Shown here in pieces: positions 13,401-28,400 of a stretch of 64,000 nt of DNA; within the stretch, counting starts at the first letter, position 1, and every line of letters starts with the position of its first letter. The notes under the pieces were generated by a model. It did no database searches. It saw only the letters and a program-made list of their open reading frames with translations, and was not told the origin of the DNA. Position numbers and translations under genes: made by a program. Source of the stretch: Archilochus colubris (taxonomy: Eukaryota; Chordata; Aves; Apodiformes; Trochilidae); the NCBI GenBank assembly GCA_023079485.1, contig CM041092.1:9995127-10059126 (forward strand). Reading direction: 5' to 3'.

Positions 13401-16400
13401 TTGTGACTTGGCAATTAAATCCCTTTTATTCATCACCCAAAGCATAAATTTAGATTGTTATTTCAGGCTTGGAAATAGTGATGCAGGGTTTTGCAGCCTT
13501 TTCAGTAGGATTTGGAGGGATGGGCTGGACTGAGGCAACTGTGCAGTTTTGCCAGTCAGTGTTGGCTGTAAGGAGAGAGAAGCTGGTTTTCAGGGTACAG
13601 AAGGCAATCACAGCTGGTAGTAGCAGCAGGGGCAGGATCCACAGCATGCCCAGCCCTGTGGAGATGCCTCTTCCCACTTCACTCTGCTTTGGGTTAGGTC
13701 CCACCTCTGTTTTCAAAATCCTTTATATCCCCCAAGGATCAAAAACCAGATGAGGGGTCAGATGTCAGTGCAGGTTTTTTTCTTCAACAATCTTAGTCCA
13801 GTAAAAATAAATGAAAGTCTCTTTGGTTATTTGTTTAAAGCAGAGCAGAGCACTGCTCTGGGTTTTGTGGTAGAAACTGAGTGTTGAAGAGCTGTATTTT
13901 CCAGTGCCTGGAAGCTGCTGGCAGAGGAAGCATGAGATGTGATGTCTTCTCAGAGTGCCAGCCTCTCCAGGTGCTTTTTCCATAGGTCTCCAGATCTTTC
14001 AGTGTGGCACTGGCATCAGCACCAACCTGGCCACCCCACCTGAGACACCCCAGTCCGATGCTCCAAGGCATCAAATGCTCTCAGTGCCTGGATATGGTCA
14101 CTGACAATGTGAGTGCTTGTTGCTTTTTGGAAGTGAATTCCTGAACTGAGTATCCAAAGTGGTTTTGATGTTGTTTATGTGGGAAAGTGTGCTGGAGGCA
14201 CAGGGATGCTTAGCCCTTGATTTAAAGGTGGGTTTAGCAGGCAGGTGAGTAGCAACATAACCTCTGAAGAGGCTTCATAACTGCTGCTTGAAGGCAGCTC
14301 GTTTGTTTTGTGTGCAGTGCATTTCTAAGGAAATTAAACTCAGGTTAATCCTTTTAATCTCTTCGGAAGTTTCTTGGCCTCAACCATAAAAAAAAATAAA
14401 TAAAAATTTTTAAAAAATCAGTTTTGGATACCCAAAGAAAAGTGATCTGGATGGGCTTCTGTCTGGTGGTTTAGTAGACAGGGAACTGCTTGTTGCATAG
14501 TTAGAGCCATAAGCACAGCTGGGTTGAGTTGTTAAGAAATTACAATTTGACATGAAGATTTTTCCTTTTGGTCTAGTGGGGTCATTTCAGTGGAATGACT
14601 CCTGCTTCCCAGAGTTAAAAAGTCTGTGTTGCATACTGAGCTGGACTATAATGTGCTGCTACATAGCAAAATATCTGTGTTGCCAAAGATTGATTTTCTT
14701 ATGGCATTGTATACATTGTGTCAGTCTTTAAAATGCCATTAACAGGGAAAAAAAACAAAAACAAAACAAAACTTTTGCAATAGGGAGAAAAAAAGAAATC
14801 TGCTCAGGAATAGTGTCCCTGAAGCAAGAGTTATATTTATCAGAAAGATCAGCAGGCTTTGGGCTGTGACTCATTTGCAGGCAAAAATTGCACTGGCTGA
14901 TGTGGTTCCACATCCTCCTGCCTGCTCTGCCCTCTTGCTCTGCCCACGCCAGCACTTTCCACGGGCTGCAGCAGCTCACAGCATCTTACTGCACAACAAG
15001 ACAGGGTTTGCATTTTGCTAAATAATCTGAGCAGTAACCTCCAGAGGAGTTGGGTGTATTCATCTGCACTACGTTCCCATCATGATGCTTTTCCCAGATT
15101 TTCCCTCATCCCTTCCCAAGGGATTTGTGCTGTTGCTCTGAGGTTGGGGCTGCAGGAGAGGGGATGCTGGATGGGGAGGGAAAGCAGGGGGCTGTGTCTC
15201 CACTGGCAGGGTGGCCAGACCCAAGGAGAAGCTCTGGGAGATGAGGCTTCCTGCCTCTGGTCTCTGCCACAGGAGGATCTCCCTGCCTGCAGGAGCTCAG
15301 CCTGCCTGGCTTGGCATCAGCTGGTGGTGGGAGCAAGGCCTGGGGAGTGACTGAGCTTCAGTGCTATGGTTTCTAAAATTTTCCTTTGGGCTTCTTGGTT
15401 TCCTTGCATTTCCATTGCAATAAACTGCTTCAGTGTCCTGCTTCAGTGTCCTGCTGTAGGCACAGAGCTTCTTTCAATGCAAAGCCAGGAAATCTTCCAT
15501 GGGAGGGAAATATTTATCATCTAATTCTTAACCTTCACTTGAAAAAAAATTGTCCCTGCATCTCTCTGCATGCAAGGATGGTGATAATGTCTGGTCCTCG
15601 CACAGAGAGACTACGGAGGGTTCAGAGGACATTTCTTGTGCTGTACTCGATATCTTGGTGTTTTCACAGGGACCACTAGAGCATGGTTTGGAATCAGCAT
15701 GTTCTTAAATACACAGAAACTGCTCATGGCAGAGTTGTGGAGGGAAGTTGTATATGGATTGGTGCAGGAAAATCATGGCCACAGGTCCTCCTGCCATGCT
15801 CTGCTCCAGGTGGATGTGTCCCTGCTCATCCTGGTGGTGCAGGAGAGACTGAGATTTCTGGGGCAAGTTTGGTGTTGCATTGCAAAATGGCAGGAGGCTT
15901 GGGGGCACCATGGCTTCCAGAAGATGCATGCAGAAGTGGACCAGGGGGAAGTGCCTGTGCATGCATGTGGATGCTCCAAAACCAGTCCCCTCGGGCAGGG
16001 ACCTTACTTTGTGCAGCAGAGCTCAGGCACAGCCTTTATGAGGGGGCAGTAATGAAAATGCTGAGCAGGGATATTGCAGCTCTTGCCGTTGCCTTGGCCA
16101 CTCCGCAGAGCTGAGGAAACAAGGTCAGATTAAATGTGTGTGGAGGAAATTGGCAGGTCTCCTTAGGCTGTAAAAGCAGCTGAAATTCTTATTCTTGGAT
16201 CTGGGTAGCGAAGGTCTGGTGGACAGTCCACATACCTCCTCATGCCTTTTCAATTTAGAGTGTTGGAAGGTGATGCTGGGAATTGGTAGATGGGCCCCAG
16301 ACATTTTGTGTTCTTGCCAGGGATGGATGGATGGACAGGAGCACGGTTCACTTCTAATTAGTGCTGATGGGCCTGCTGCTGGATGGGCATGTGTCTGGGT

Positions 16401-19400
16401 GGGCACCCATGTGCAGGGTGAGGGGTGAAGTGTGGGCTTGGCAGTGGCACACTGGCTGTCTCACAGGGTTTGTTTTCCCCTAGGAGAAGATTGGCTGGCG
16501 TAAGGAGGCATCTCACCTGCTGGTCTTCACAACAGATGATGTGCCCCACATAGCCCTGGATGGGAAGCTGGGGGGGCTGGTGCAGCCCCACGATGGCCAG
16601 TGCCACCTGAACGAAGCCAGCGAGTACAGCGCCTCCAACCAGCTGGTGAGGAGGAGTACAGGGGGCTTTGGACACCTTGGGGTGTTGGTGAACCTTTCTG
16701 GAGATCAGCCACCTCTGACTCCAGCAGCTTATGGCAAACACAGGCCCTGACCAGTATGGTTTCACTCAATTCTGTAGTTTGCATTTAACATTTGCTGTTC
16801 TCCTTGGGCATCACTCCACAGAGTGCTTCTGTGATGCTCAAAAATGGGGTAGGAGCTTAGAGAGTTCCCAAGGGATGGAAAAGTAATTTGGTGTCTTGAA
16901 ATGCATCAGATTTCCCTGCTAAGTGTAGGGGGAAGATAAAACATGTCATCCCTTTTTTAAAATGTCCAGTAGAACATCAGCTTTTCCCTTGGGAGGCTGA
17001 GCCTACACTAGCAAACACAACAGGGTGCTCCTCTTATTCACAGCCTTCAAGCACAATGCTAACCTAGGTCTTAGTAATAATTAGACAAACTGACCTTTTT
17101 AAAAAGTTTAAACTCAGTGGAGGAAACTTCTGGGGTGAGTGAGCACTTGCCTCATTGTCACATCCTCCAGTGGAAAGGTGTCCTGTTCAACAGATCTCAA
17201 GCACTAATTACATTTTGTTTTCTTCCTGCACGGATGTCACCTGTAAACAGGAGGTGTTTCTGGATGGAAGATAAGCTCCTGGGAGAAAAACCCTCTTTCC
17301 ACCCAGCTGTGCAATCCTTGCAAGCATATGTGTACTGCAGTACAGCCACTGTTCTAACCTAGAGTTACTCTGGGGAGCTGGGGTGGGGGTGCTACTTTGG
17401 TGTTTCTGTGTTTGGTCTTGGAGGCTCTCAATCAGTCCTATTATCTGCGAGTGAAGGAGGTGGCTTTTTTTTTTTTTTTTTTCTGAAGACAGCCCTTCAG
17501 AAGCAGCTAAGGGGTTTCAAACTCAAGCTGGTCTCTTGAAAGTGAACTCCAGTTCATTATTTTGTAGCTTGTGGGTAGCTGGGGGAAGGCTGCAGAATTA
17601 GAGAGTTTATCATCATTTCCTTATGGTTCCAGCATGCAAAAAGAGCAAGCAAGGGATGCTTCTGCTCTGGGAGAAAAATCACACATTTCCACTTACTGTA
17701 GTTCCAGATCTTCCTGCCTTGCAGCCTGGAGATAGCAGCCAACTTGTTACAGTTGTGTCTCCTGGTGGGAAAGCAGAAAGAGGACAGAATGAAATGCAGC
17801 ATTTCAGGTGCTGCTGTAGCTAATGGCCTTGTCAGTCATCTATTCTAGTAAAGGGTGTAGCAGAAATATTTAAGAGATGACAGAATTTCTACTATATGAG
17901 CTGTGATTGTACTGATACACGAGGGACTTCATCCTGCAGTTAAACATGCCATATTTCTGGAACGAATTTTGCTGTTGGGAAAAGAAAAGCCATGAAATTC
18001 GTCTTCATTTCTGTGTTACCCACCAGTCTTCCTGCCCTTTTCGTGTCCCTAGGATTATCCTTCCCTGGCGCTTCTTGGGGAGAAACTCGCTGAAAACAAC
18101 ATCCACCTGATTTTTGCTGTTACAAAAAATCATTACATCCTCTACAAGGTAAGTTCTGCCAAGATGGGGGGGAGATTTAAACGCCTCATGGAAGCATCTT
18201 CCTGCTGACACCGTGGAGCAGAGGCAGCTGCAAACACACGTGTGCAGCCATCAACATGCATGTGTGCAGCCGTCAACATGCATGCACATGAGCATGCACA
18301 GGGCAGGCAGATGCAGGCAGATGCAGGCAGGTGAGACTCAGGCTGCCATCCCTCCCTCCTTAGTCCTTTCAGCAAAGAGCACTAAAGCTTCTTCGAGCGA
18401 ACAGATATATGTGTTAGTGAGCATGTGAAGCCCTAAAATAGGCTCCAGCTTAACCTTGGTGTAGGGATGGCTGCCAGCAGTGCAGCGTGCTCGACAGCAG
18501 AAACCTGCTCAACCCATTCTGCAGTGACTCAATCCCATGACCTAATCGCACGCAGCATTTCTGCCCAGCTGTGTTTTTCCATCACAGAGCCCAGAGCACC
18601 ACATACAATTTGAACTCCCTCGGAAGGAAAAGGCAACCTGAGCCACCAGGGCTGGCCCGTGCCTGGAGCTGCCCCACAGGGGGTTTTCGCTCCTCGGTGT
18701 GTGTTTCAAGGGAGTGTTTCAAGCCGGGTCACGTTTGGAAACCTCTGCTTGAGTTCTCCAGGCCCCAGCAAAAACAACAAGCAGCTGCGTTGCTACAATT
18801 GAGATGCTGCTGCTCGCCCATGGAGATCTGAGCTCATTCTCCACCCCCTCTCCCGGGATGCTGGCGGGGTCGGCAGGCAAGAGGGGCAGCGCGGTTCCCT
18901 CCCTGCTGTGTCGGCTCTCCCGAGTGCACAGCTGCTGGGGCTTGTCCTCTCCAGCAGATAACTGGACCTGTTAGTCCCTGTCCCATGGCCAGAAGATTTC
19001 TTTAGTGATTGCCACGTTAGCAATACTTTGCCTCCAAATTTGCTCCCCATTAATGAGGGCCAGGGTGGTCCGTGTCCACCAGCAGACCACGGGGCAGGGT
19101 GTGTGGCCTCTGTCCCTGTGTCCTTGGCATGGGGACAAACCCTTCTCAGCCTCTTCTTTCCTCTCTTCCCTCTCTGCATCTCAGCATTTTTTTTTTTTCT
19201 TTTAAGAATTTTACTGCCTTGATTCCTGGGACAACAGTGGAGATTTTGCACAAAGACTCCAAGAACATCATCGAACTGATCGTCAAGGCCTACAATGTAA
19301 GTGCGTTTTAATACTGCAGCTGCTGCTGTTTGCAGTTCCAAGAGCTCAGCCGGACACCTCTCCCCAGTTTGCTCCAGCCAGCTCTCTCTGCAGTCCTCTG

Positions 19401-22400
19401 TGTATCCTTAAGGCTGGGACATCCCCCCCCAGGGAGGGAAATGAGGAGAGGGAGCATGGCAATGTCCAAGGAAACCTGTGGTGAAGCCTCCACATCTCTC
19501 ATGTGCAGAATTACCCTTCAAATATAGCCCTCACCAGTTTCCTCACAGAGCACCCCACCAGCAGATAAAATAGATTAAATCTTTGGCATTTGATGGTCAG
19601 AGGCCTCCCAAGGATGTGATCAGGCTCTGGCTAAGGTTACATCCTCTTGCTTGTCTCCATCCAGTGTGAGTTTGTCCTAGGCCATCCATGAGCATCACTG
19701 TGTTTCTTGGATCCCAAAGGAGCCCTTTCCATACAGTGTTGCTGGTGCAGCCTGCCCTGCTGTGCTAAGGGGACATTAAAGGACCTGCAGTTCTACCTGA
19801 TGTTGTTCATCTCCATGGAGATCTGGGGAGCAGATCCATTAGAAGCAGTTAAATTGCATGTTTGTTAGGACACTTTGTTGTTAACAATTCTGTTGGCTTC
19901 TCTCTGGATTCTTATGGATCAACTCTTCACACTCCTGGAATGATAATGCTGTGTAGATGCTGGGCATGGAGATCTGACCCCATGATGGGTCAGCCTTCAG
20001 ATGGGTTTCTTCTTGGGGCTTGTGAATACGACTTTCAATGACTACAAGCCCTTCTACTTGGCACTATGCTCATTAGTGCAAGGGAGTGAGAAAGAACTTT
20101 TTTGGAGTTTACCCATCCAGATATAATATAGGGTTGTGCTGTGCTTTGCATGACTTGTCAAGTTCATCTTTCCTTCCTCCACAGCTCCATGCTGCTAGAG
20201 CAGCATTTGGTTATGCCCTTGGGAAGAGTGCTTCACAAAGCTTCCCTTTCTGAGGAAAGGAAATGAGCAGCTAATTGCTGCTAATGAGCCCCTGGAGACA
20301 GTGCAAAACAAAAGCCCAGTTGTCCCAGTTTGTTCCCTTGAGGAAGGAGGATCTTGTGGCTAAGATGCTTGGCTGAGGAGAAAGAAATGAATGCCACTGT
20401 TCATGTGATCTCAGTGCCATCACATAAAACCTTCCCTTTGCCTCATTTGCCCACCTGTACCGTGCATCTGTGCCTCCCTCCCAGCCTTTGCAGATAGAAA
20501 CAAGCAGGTCCTGCCTCTAGGTCTCTCCAGCATTCTCTGCTCATCCCTGAAGGTGCAGCAGGCTTGGGGACAACCAAAGAACACAGCAACAAAACTCACA
20601 GTAGCCCTCAGTGGTGACTGTGGTGCTGAGAACATATTGCTGTGTAACACTGCAAAGTGGCTGATAATAACAGCAAACCTGCCCAAACCAGGACAACAAT
20701 GAAGCTGGTAGCATTGCTATATAGCAGGAAATCTTGGCATCTGTGTAAGAACATAGGAAGGACACACACAAGGTCATAGTGAGGTCTGGCCTTGTGTCCT
20801 GTTCTTGGCCTTGTGTCCTGTCCTCCACCATGCCCCACATGAGATGCTCTGGGCAGGAGGATGGGAGACCTTGTCTATCAGTGTGACAGCTGATTTCTGT
20901 GGGTTAATTTTGGGCAGAGCAATACGCTCAGCTTTACTGTCATGTGTTGGTGTTCATCCTGCAGGTGATGGATGCCTTGTATTGTCCAAATTGCCATTCC
21001 ATGAATGGCTCCTCGTTTATAGCAGAGAGATGGGAAATGATTCTTGGGTTTTTTGTTTTTGTTTTTTTTTTCCTCTCAAGGGCTGTGTAGATTCACTCAG
21101 CCAAAACTCATTTATTTCCTGCCCATTTCCAAAGGCATTAGCTCTTTGCTGGCATGTGAACCCTGGCTTTGTCACCACATGGATTGTCAAGCAGTCTGAA
21201 TTAGCACTTTTCCTTAATCTGACCACTTCAATGAAGGATGGGGGCAAAAGGGAGAAGGATGGAGCTGCAAGCTGGATGTGGAAAATAAATATATTTGTAC
21301 AGAAAGCCCCAGTTTGAAAACCTTTGTCTTTTTTGGATACCACTCATAAGAAAAAATCAGCTCCAGCCATTGGAAGAATGAAACAAAACAACCTCTTTCC
21401 AAATTAATACTTATAAACTTCATTTTGTTTTGACTTAAAAAGTCTGTGTGCAGCAGGGTGGATAGATGAGAAACAGAAGAAAGGAGGTAGGAGCATACCA
21501 AAACCTTGCTGATGGAAAATGTTTTTCACTTCGAAGAGTTTCATTTCTTTTTTCCCATGGTGATGTTTCCAGCTGACATATCTGAAAGCAAACTTTTTAT
21601 CCAGTGGAGGAAAACCACATTTTTCTGAGAGGTGGTTGAAATCAGGGACAGAGTTTGTGCAGTTTTACACCTTCTCTGTGCATTATGACCAACATCTCAG
21701 GATGGCTGCCAGTGGTGAATCAGGCTTTGCACTTTGCTAAGGGGCTGGTTTGTGGGGAGGAGGAGGTGCAGATGTGCAAACAAGGCTCTGACTTTCTGCT
21801 CAGGTATGCTCCATGTGTTCTGGAGAATTATTTCCTTCCCTCTTTTTCTTGTGCATCCATATCTTTTCAATCCTGGCTACTGTGATCATCACAGCTGTCC
21901 TAGAGGGCACCTTTAGGGGCTGTAGGCAGCTCTCCTGCATTCATCAGAAGTCTCCTGAGCTGGGTAAGCCAAATTCAAATGTCAAAATATGTGCATTGTT
22001 GATTTTTTTTTTTCATATGGGTGCACAGACATCCTAGTCAACCTCTGGGAAGATCAGGAGGAAAGACTTAAAGCAGAAGAAACCCACCCATTTTGGGGAA
22101 CTTGATGGTTTGCTTTCCCATTGTGTTTCTAGAGTATTCGGTCCAAGGTGGAGCTCACAGTCTGGGACAGCCCTGAGGACATTGGCTTGACATTCACTGC
22201 CACGTGCCAGGATGGGGTGTCTTATCCTGGGCTCAGGAAGTGTGGGGATCTCAAAATAGGAGATACGGTGAGTCTGTCCTTCAGTCCATTACCTGGAGAA
22301 GCCATTTCATCTCCTGTGCAGTTGCTTACCTCACTCCATGAGTGGATTCCAAATGATAAAATACAGCATTTCTCACCTTCCTCTGCTCTCCTGGTGCCAT

Positions 22401-25400
22401 ACCACTTCAGTGTAGAAGCTCATGGAGAGTGGCTCTGCTTGGAATGGCTCTGTTAGAAGTGGCTGGAACAAGTCTGCTAGAACCCTTCACTGAAAGAATT
22501 GCCAGGCACTGGACCAGGCAGCCCAGGGCAGTGGTGGAGTCACTGTCCCTGGAGGTGCTTAACAGCTGTGCAGATATGGTGCTGAGAGACATGGTTCAGT
22601 GGTGGACTTGGCAGTGCTGGGTTAATGATTGGACTCAATGATCTGGAAAGTCTTTTCCAACCAAAACATTTCTACAGTTCTAATAAAAACCTGTCTTTCC
22701 TGCTTTGAAGAAGTCATGGGTAACTGTGGAGGTACTGCAAAAAAAGACAGTGTGCTCAGAAAGGCAGCAACTCTTCCTTTGTGTGTTCAGTTCTGAGGTT
22801 AACTGGATGGCAGCACCACTGAAAAGTGCTTTTTGACCCTCAGTGTTAACAGCATACATAGCACAATCCTCCCTGTGCTTTTTTAATGTAACAAACAAAA
22901 AAACCCTCAAATAAACAGAGAGGAGCTAAGCTTTGCATGTTAAAATTTAATGTTGGTACAGATAAATGAGTCAGTAGGCTGCAGGGCTGGGGCAGGAGGG
23001 CTCAGACCAGCAGGCAGGAGGTGGGTGTGGGTTCCTTAGCAGCCTGATTGCCTTATTTGAGAAGAGAGGCTCCGCAAACATACCAGAGCTCTAAGAGTGG
23101 AGGCATATAAAAATAGTTTGAAAGAGTCAACAGTAGCTGGATTTTTTTCCTCTGCCAAATAAGGATCATGAAAAGTGTTAAAAAGGGAGGTGGCCTCTGC
23201 TTTTTGAGTTGGCTTTACTGGATCTCAGATGGGTGAGTAAAAACAGTCTCTGGAGCATTGCCACACTTGGCATGTGCCCTCCTTGTTCCCCTAGCACAGC
23301 CCGAGTCCCCAAGGTAGCAGAGTTAATCTGGTGGTTGATCCTGGGCTCCTGGCTTTGGCAGGAGCAGGGGAGTTTCTCCAGATGCTCCAGGGTCAAGGTG
23401 CCTGCACAGGCAGACATGCCACAGGATCACAGGGGTCCCATTCCTCTGTCCCCTCTTGTTCAGCTCGCAGCCCCATTGCTTCCACATGACTCAAGGTTTG
23501 ACTTCTGCTAAGAAAGTTTCCCCAAAGAGGATAATACTGGCACTGGATTCTAATCTGCTGGGGCTTAGTCTTGGAGATGTAGGTGTCAGCAGATGAAAGG
23601 GAGCAGGATTACTCTGATCCCCTTAGCTTGCTTTCTGATCTCCTCTGTAATTTGAGCTTGTTTCCTAATTGTTTCAGGCCTTGGAAATGGGAGGGGAGTC
23701 AATGGAGGCTTCACGGGTGCAGCTCTCCCAGCAGAAGGTGGCTGCTGTGTCACTGCACATCACCCCTTGGCACACAGGACGCCAAGGCTTGAGGTGACCC
23801 CAAAAGTCTCCAGAGGAAAATCATTCCCAGCCAATGTCTAGGAGAGCGGTTCATTTCCTCAGAATGAGGTTAATCCTCTTTGCTAACCAGCAGGTCCACG
23901 CAGCTCTATCCAATGTGAGACCCCAGCAAAACAGAAGGATTAAATCAGGGGCCAAGCAAGTGGCTGTGGCTCTTGCTTTTCCCAGTGAGAAAACCCCTGA
24001 CACTAGTTTGCAGCAAGAGAAAATGTGGAGGGAGGGGATTTGTAAGAATATAGTAATGTATAACCCTTCTGAAGCTGGTCCTAACAGGCCTGTTAGCAGC
24101 GTGCTGAAAGCTTGGGACTGTATGGCTGATGCACATCTCTGTGTGTAGGTCGGGATTGCCATAAAACCTCCAGAACTCATCAACTTGTAGGCACCTCAGG
24201 CCCTTGTGCTGCATTGGTTAGATCCTTGTTAAAGTGCTTGGTTTCAACAGGAGGAAAAATGGGCATTTTGCTAGTTTTGCTGTGTTTATTTCATGGGGAT
24301 ATTCAAGTTCCTGCTTCACAGAAACCAACAGTGCCTTATGTGGAAAATATTTGCTGATGGCTGACAGTAAAAAATGATAAAACATGAAGGATGCCGAATC
24401 CCTCATGAACTGGGCAGATGTCAATGCATCAAGCTACGGATGCCCCCGTTAGTTCTATAATTGTTTTAGGGGATTTTTGCATACCCAGGAGCAGAGCTTG
24501 GTGCATGGCTCCACTCCAGGGATTCCCCCCATGGCTTTTCCTCAGGACATTTTCCACTCCCTCCTTCCCCGGCCACTTTGGTGGCCATTTTGGGGCCGTG
24601 TGTGTTAACTTACATCTTGACCTTCCCCTCCCCAGGTTTCCTTTGAGGTGTCCGTGGAAGCACGGAGCTGCCCCGCCAAGGACACCTCCCACACCTTCAC
24701 CATCAAGCCTGCGGGTTTTCGGGACACGCTGGAGGTGACAGTCACCTACAACTGCCTCTGTGACTGCACCAGCCACGCTGCACCCGCCAGCGGCAAATGC
24801 AGCGGCAACGGGACCTACAGCTGCGGGCTGTGCCAGTGCCAGGCCGGCTACCTGGGGGCCAGGTGTGAGTGTGAGGAGGGGGCCAGCGGGGACACGCACC
24901 AGGCCATGTGCCGGGAGGCAGAGGGGAAGCCCCTGTGCAGCGGGAGAGGGGAGTGCAGCTGCAACCAGTGCCTCTGCTACGAGAGCGAGTTCGGGAACAT
25001 CTACGGACCCTTCTGCGAGTGTGATGACTTCTCCTGCGCCAGGTACAAGGGAGTCCTCTGCTCAGGTAGGAGCCTTTCCTCCTTTGGATTGGGGAGGCCT
25101 TGAGGTGCTGGAGCATGTCTGGGTCTGGGGCACGTGCCTTAGGAGGAGGGGCTGAGGGAACTGAAGTTGTTTAGTATGAGGAAAAGGAGGTGGAGGGGAG
25201 GCTTTGTCACTCTCCGCAACTACCTGGAAGGATGCTGTAGTGAGGTGGGGGTTGGTCACTTCTCCAAAGTAACAAACCTGAGGAAAAGAGGAAATGGCCT
25301 CAAATTGTGCAAGGGAAGGTTTAGATTGGATATTAGGAAAAGTTTCTTTACTGAAAGGGTTGTCAGGCACTGGACTGGGCTATGGAGGGCAGTGGTTGAG

Positions 25401-28400
25401 TCACCAACCCTGGAGGTACTTAAAAGCCATGTGCTGAGGGATATGTTTAGTAGTGGACTTGGCAAAGCCCTGTTATTGGTTGGAGTTGGTGATCTTAAAA
25501 GGTCTTTTCCACCCACAATGACTCCATGATTCTATGCTATGATTCTATGATCATCCTGAAATGGGAAAAGCTGCTGTGCTGTTGTGTGCAGGGAGTGAGA
25601 GGGGCTCTGCCTGCCCCACTGCCTAAATCTGCCCTGTTTCTAGAGGCAACTGAACTACCTTTCTTTTCCTTATGGGAAAAATGAGGAAGAGGCTGAAAGG
25701 CAGGCAAAAAATGCATTATTGCCACCAGAACTCTTTCCAGCATTAAAGCTCTCTCCTGGCAGGCTCAGGTCCCACAAAGATGAGCAGACTCTTGGCTTTG
25801 GTGTTATTTTGATGTAACCATGCACTTATCTTGCATACTGAAGTGGGTTCCTAGGAAAGAGTAAAACAGTACAGGCTTGGATCCTCTAAAGCTTTTTGAT
25901 GTCTTCTTGGATTTCTTCTACATGTGCCATCCTTCCATGAATAGGCAGAAAGAACCTTTTTAAAGAGCTGAAGCATTTGAAACAATCCTCTGATGAAGAG
26001 CGGGTGAAAGGAAAGGTGGTGTTTCAGTCTGTTACTTATTAAAGAAAATCTGTATTGAAGATTCCTAAAGGTATTTTATGTATACATTTTTCTGTCCACT
26101 GGGAAAACAAATCATTCAGTGGAAAAGATGTAGCTGGTCAGCTTTGCTTAAGCAAAGGTAGAGGAATTATTTAGCTGTGTTTGCTAAAATGGCTTTAATT
26201 CCTTGTCAGTCTGAGGTCACATAATTTGCCTTGCATGTAATTGCCTGGATTAGCCCTTTGACATAATTCCCTCAGCTGGAGCTGGGCAAAAGGTTATTCT
26301 TTAAAACTTCTCTGCTTTCTAGCAAGTAAAATGCTTCCTCAACTGAAAATCCGGGACAAAATTTCCAAAACAAGCATAGAAATATTGCTATTTTTTCATG
26401 TTTTCTCTAGGGGGGTGGCAGGCTTTTTCCTTTCTGTTTATCTTGCCCTGCATTTTTCTGAGATGGGCAATGAGTGATAGGGCACCTTTTGGTTGCAAGT
26501 TTCTGGTTGTTTGAGACAGAGCTATTGCTGGGCAGGTAGAGGACATTCATGCTCATTTTCTTGTAGCCTGAACAGTGATGCTTTAGTACTTCTGGAGATG
26601 GGGCAGGTGATGACCAATTTTTGGTATTACCCTGAGACTCCCCATTGCAGAGGAGTAAGAAAGGCAGGGTTACCTTCTGCAGCCTCTGACTCAGCCCATG
26701 GGGGCTGGAGCTCTCCCTGCTGATGCAGGAGCAGAAAAAGTGATGACCAAGCAGGAAAAATATATTTGAAAGTAGACGGGGAGGAAAAAATACCTAAACT
26801 TAGCTCTGAAAGTAATAAAGAGCAATACTACCTGGTGATGCTCCGTATGGCCACTCTGCTTTGGTAGTATCATTCTTCCCAATAGGTGTATATTTGATAG
26901 AAAGGAGGAGAGTGATGCTTAAAAGAGGCTGGAAATTTTACTGGTCTAGGGGCTAGTATGGCAAGAGAAGGACACCCCTTTGCCTGAATTTCCATTTCAT
27001 CAGGAGAGCCAGAGCTCTGCTGATGCAGCAGGTAAACAAACTATGTGTTTTCTGCTGCATATACTTCCTTCTGTGCCTGTAAAGGGTTTCTGGTGCTGGG
27101 AAGAGCAGCATCATTGGTTTAGGATTTACCAGAGTTTTCTTAAATGATTTAAAAGTCCTTTTTATAGCTATGAAAACAAAGAAATAGAGAAAGAAAAGAA
27201 AGAAAGATGTCAAAATAAAACAAAGAAAACAAAGGATAGGTTGAGGCCACGCGGCCTCTTTGCTCAAGGGATTGCATGGAACCTGGCACAGCTTCATGAG
27301 GTGGGTGGTTTTCCCTATGTGTTCTGGTATTTCTTTTTCTTTGAGACAGTGTTGTCAGCCCAAGAGGCTTTGGAGCTTCACCAGCCCACCGATAGTCTCT
27401 GAGCTTCCACAGTAGGGCTGTGCCCAAAGCTGCTCTAACAAACAGCCCTCCGCTACACAAGCACCTCTGTTGGCTTCCAGCAGACGTGTACTCTCTCCTC
27501 TCTACAAATGGGGTCTTCTTGAAAAAGACCATGTATTTAACTCAGCACTGAACATCTTAGTCCACCAGCACGTGTAGTTGTGGTAGCCAGGGGAGTTTGA
27601 GTCGTGCTTTGGATGCAGCAGTGGGATCTGGCCACTGCTTTTGTTCTTGCAAGGGGGACACCCTGCCCACCTCTGTTTTCTTCTGGGCACAATAACTGTC
27701 CCTGAACGGCCCCAGCATGTTGGTGACCACCTTTCTCACAGACTGAATCCTGCCATGAGAGGAGACCAACAGGTATTAGCAAAGGATGTAGGGAGCTGCA
27801 GATTGTTGTTGTTTCTGTCCTTCCTTGAAAGTTGTTTGGCATGAACCTGTGAGGGGAATGCATCACTGTTGTCAAGGGCTTTATTTACATTAGATGAACC
27901 ATCTGGTAGTGTAGAAGGCACTTAATGCCACTCAGTGCATTTCTGGTGACTATTTTGAACAGGGTTTTCACCCCAAAGGAACCCAACCTCAGTTTTAGCA
28001 CATGGGCTGTGGTGTCCCCAGTTAAATGCATTCACAGCTGCCCAAGCTGTTGAACAAGATGATACCATGAAACTCTGAGTGCCCAGCCCACCAGAGTAGG
28101 TGGGTGAGCAGCTGGGCTAACCTGACCCAAGGTTTGGGAGAAGCTGAGAGGTAAAAATCCACACTTTGCACTTAGGTGACCATGCTTTTTGCATGTCTCA
28201 GCTGAGAGGCACCATGAGCCCATCACCAGCCAGTCTGGGCATTTCTTGCTTTTATGATCTGGAGCAAAACTGTCCTCATCGAGTCACTGCCAAGACACAG
28301 GGTGGGGTGGCAGGTTGTGTTCAGGAATCCCATACTCCCAGCTAAAAGCAAAAGCAAGTCTAAATACTCTGAAATGAACTTTGAGCTTCTTGTCTCGTAT

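Noticed and set aside
18793..19341. A 182-codon - strand ORF across ITGB5 exon 8
   Set aside because: Includes the reverse complement of a genuine exon and a poly-A/K stretch from the intron T run; a shadow.
27179..27212. Purine-rich AAAG repeats (also at 41829-41850)
   Set aside because: Short, imperfect simple sequence with no further structure.
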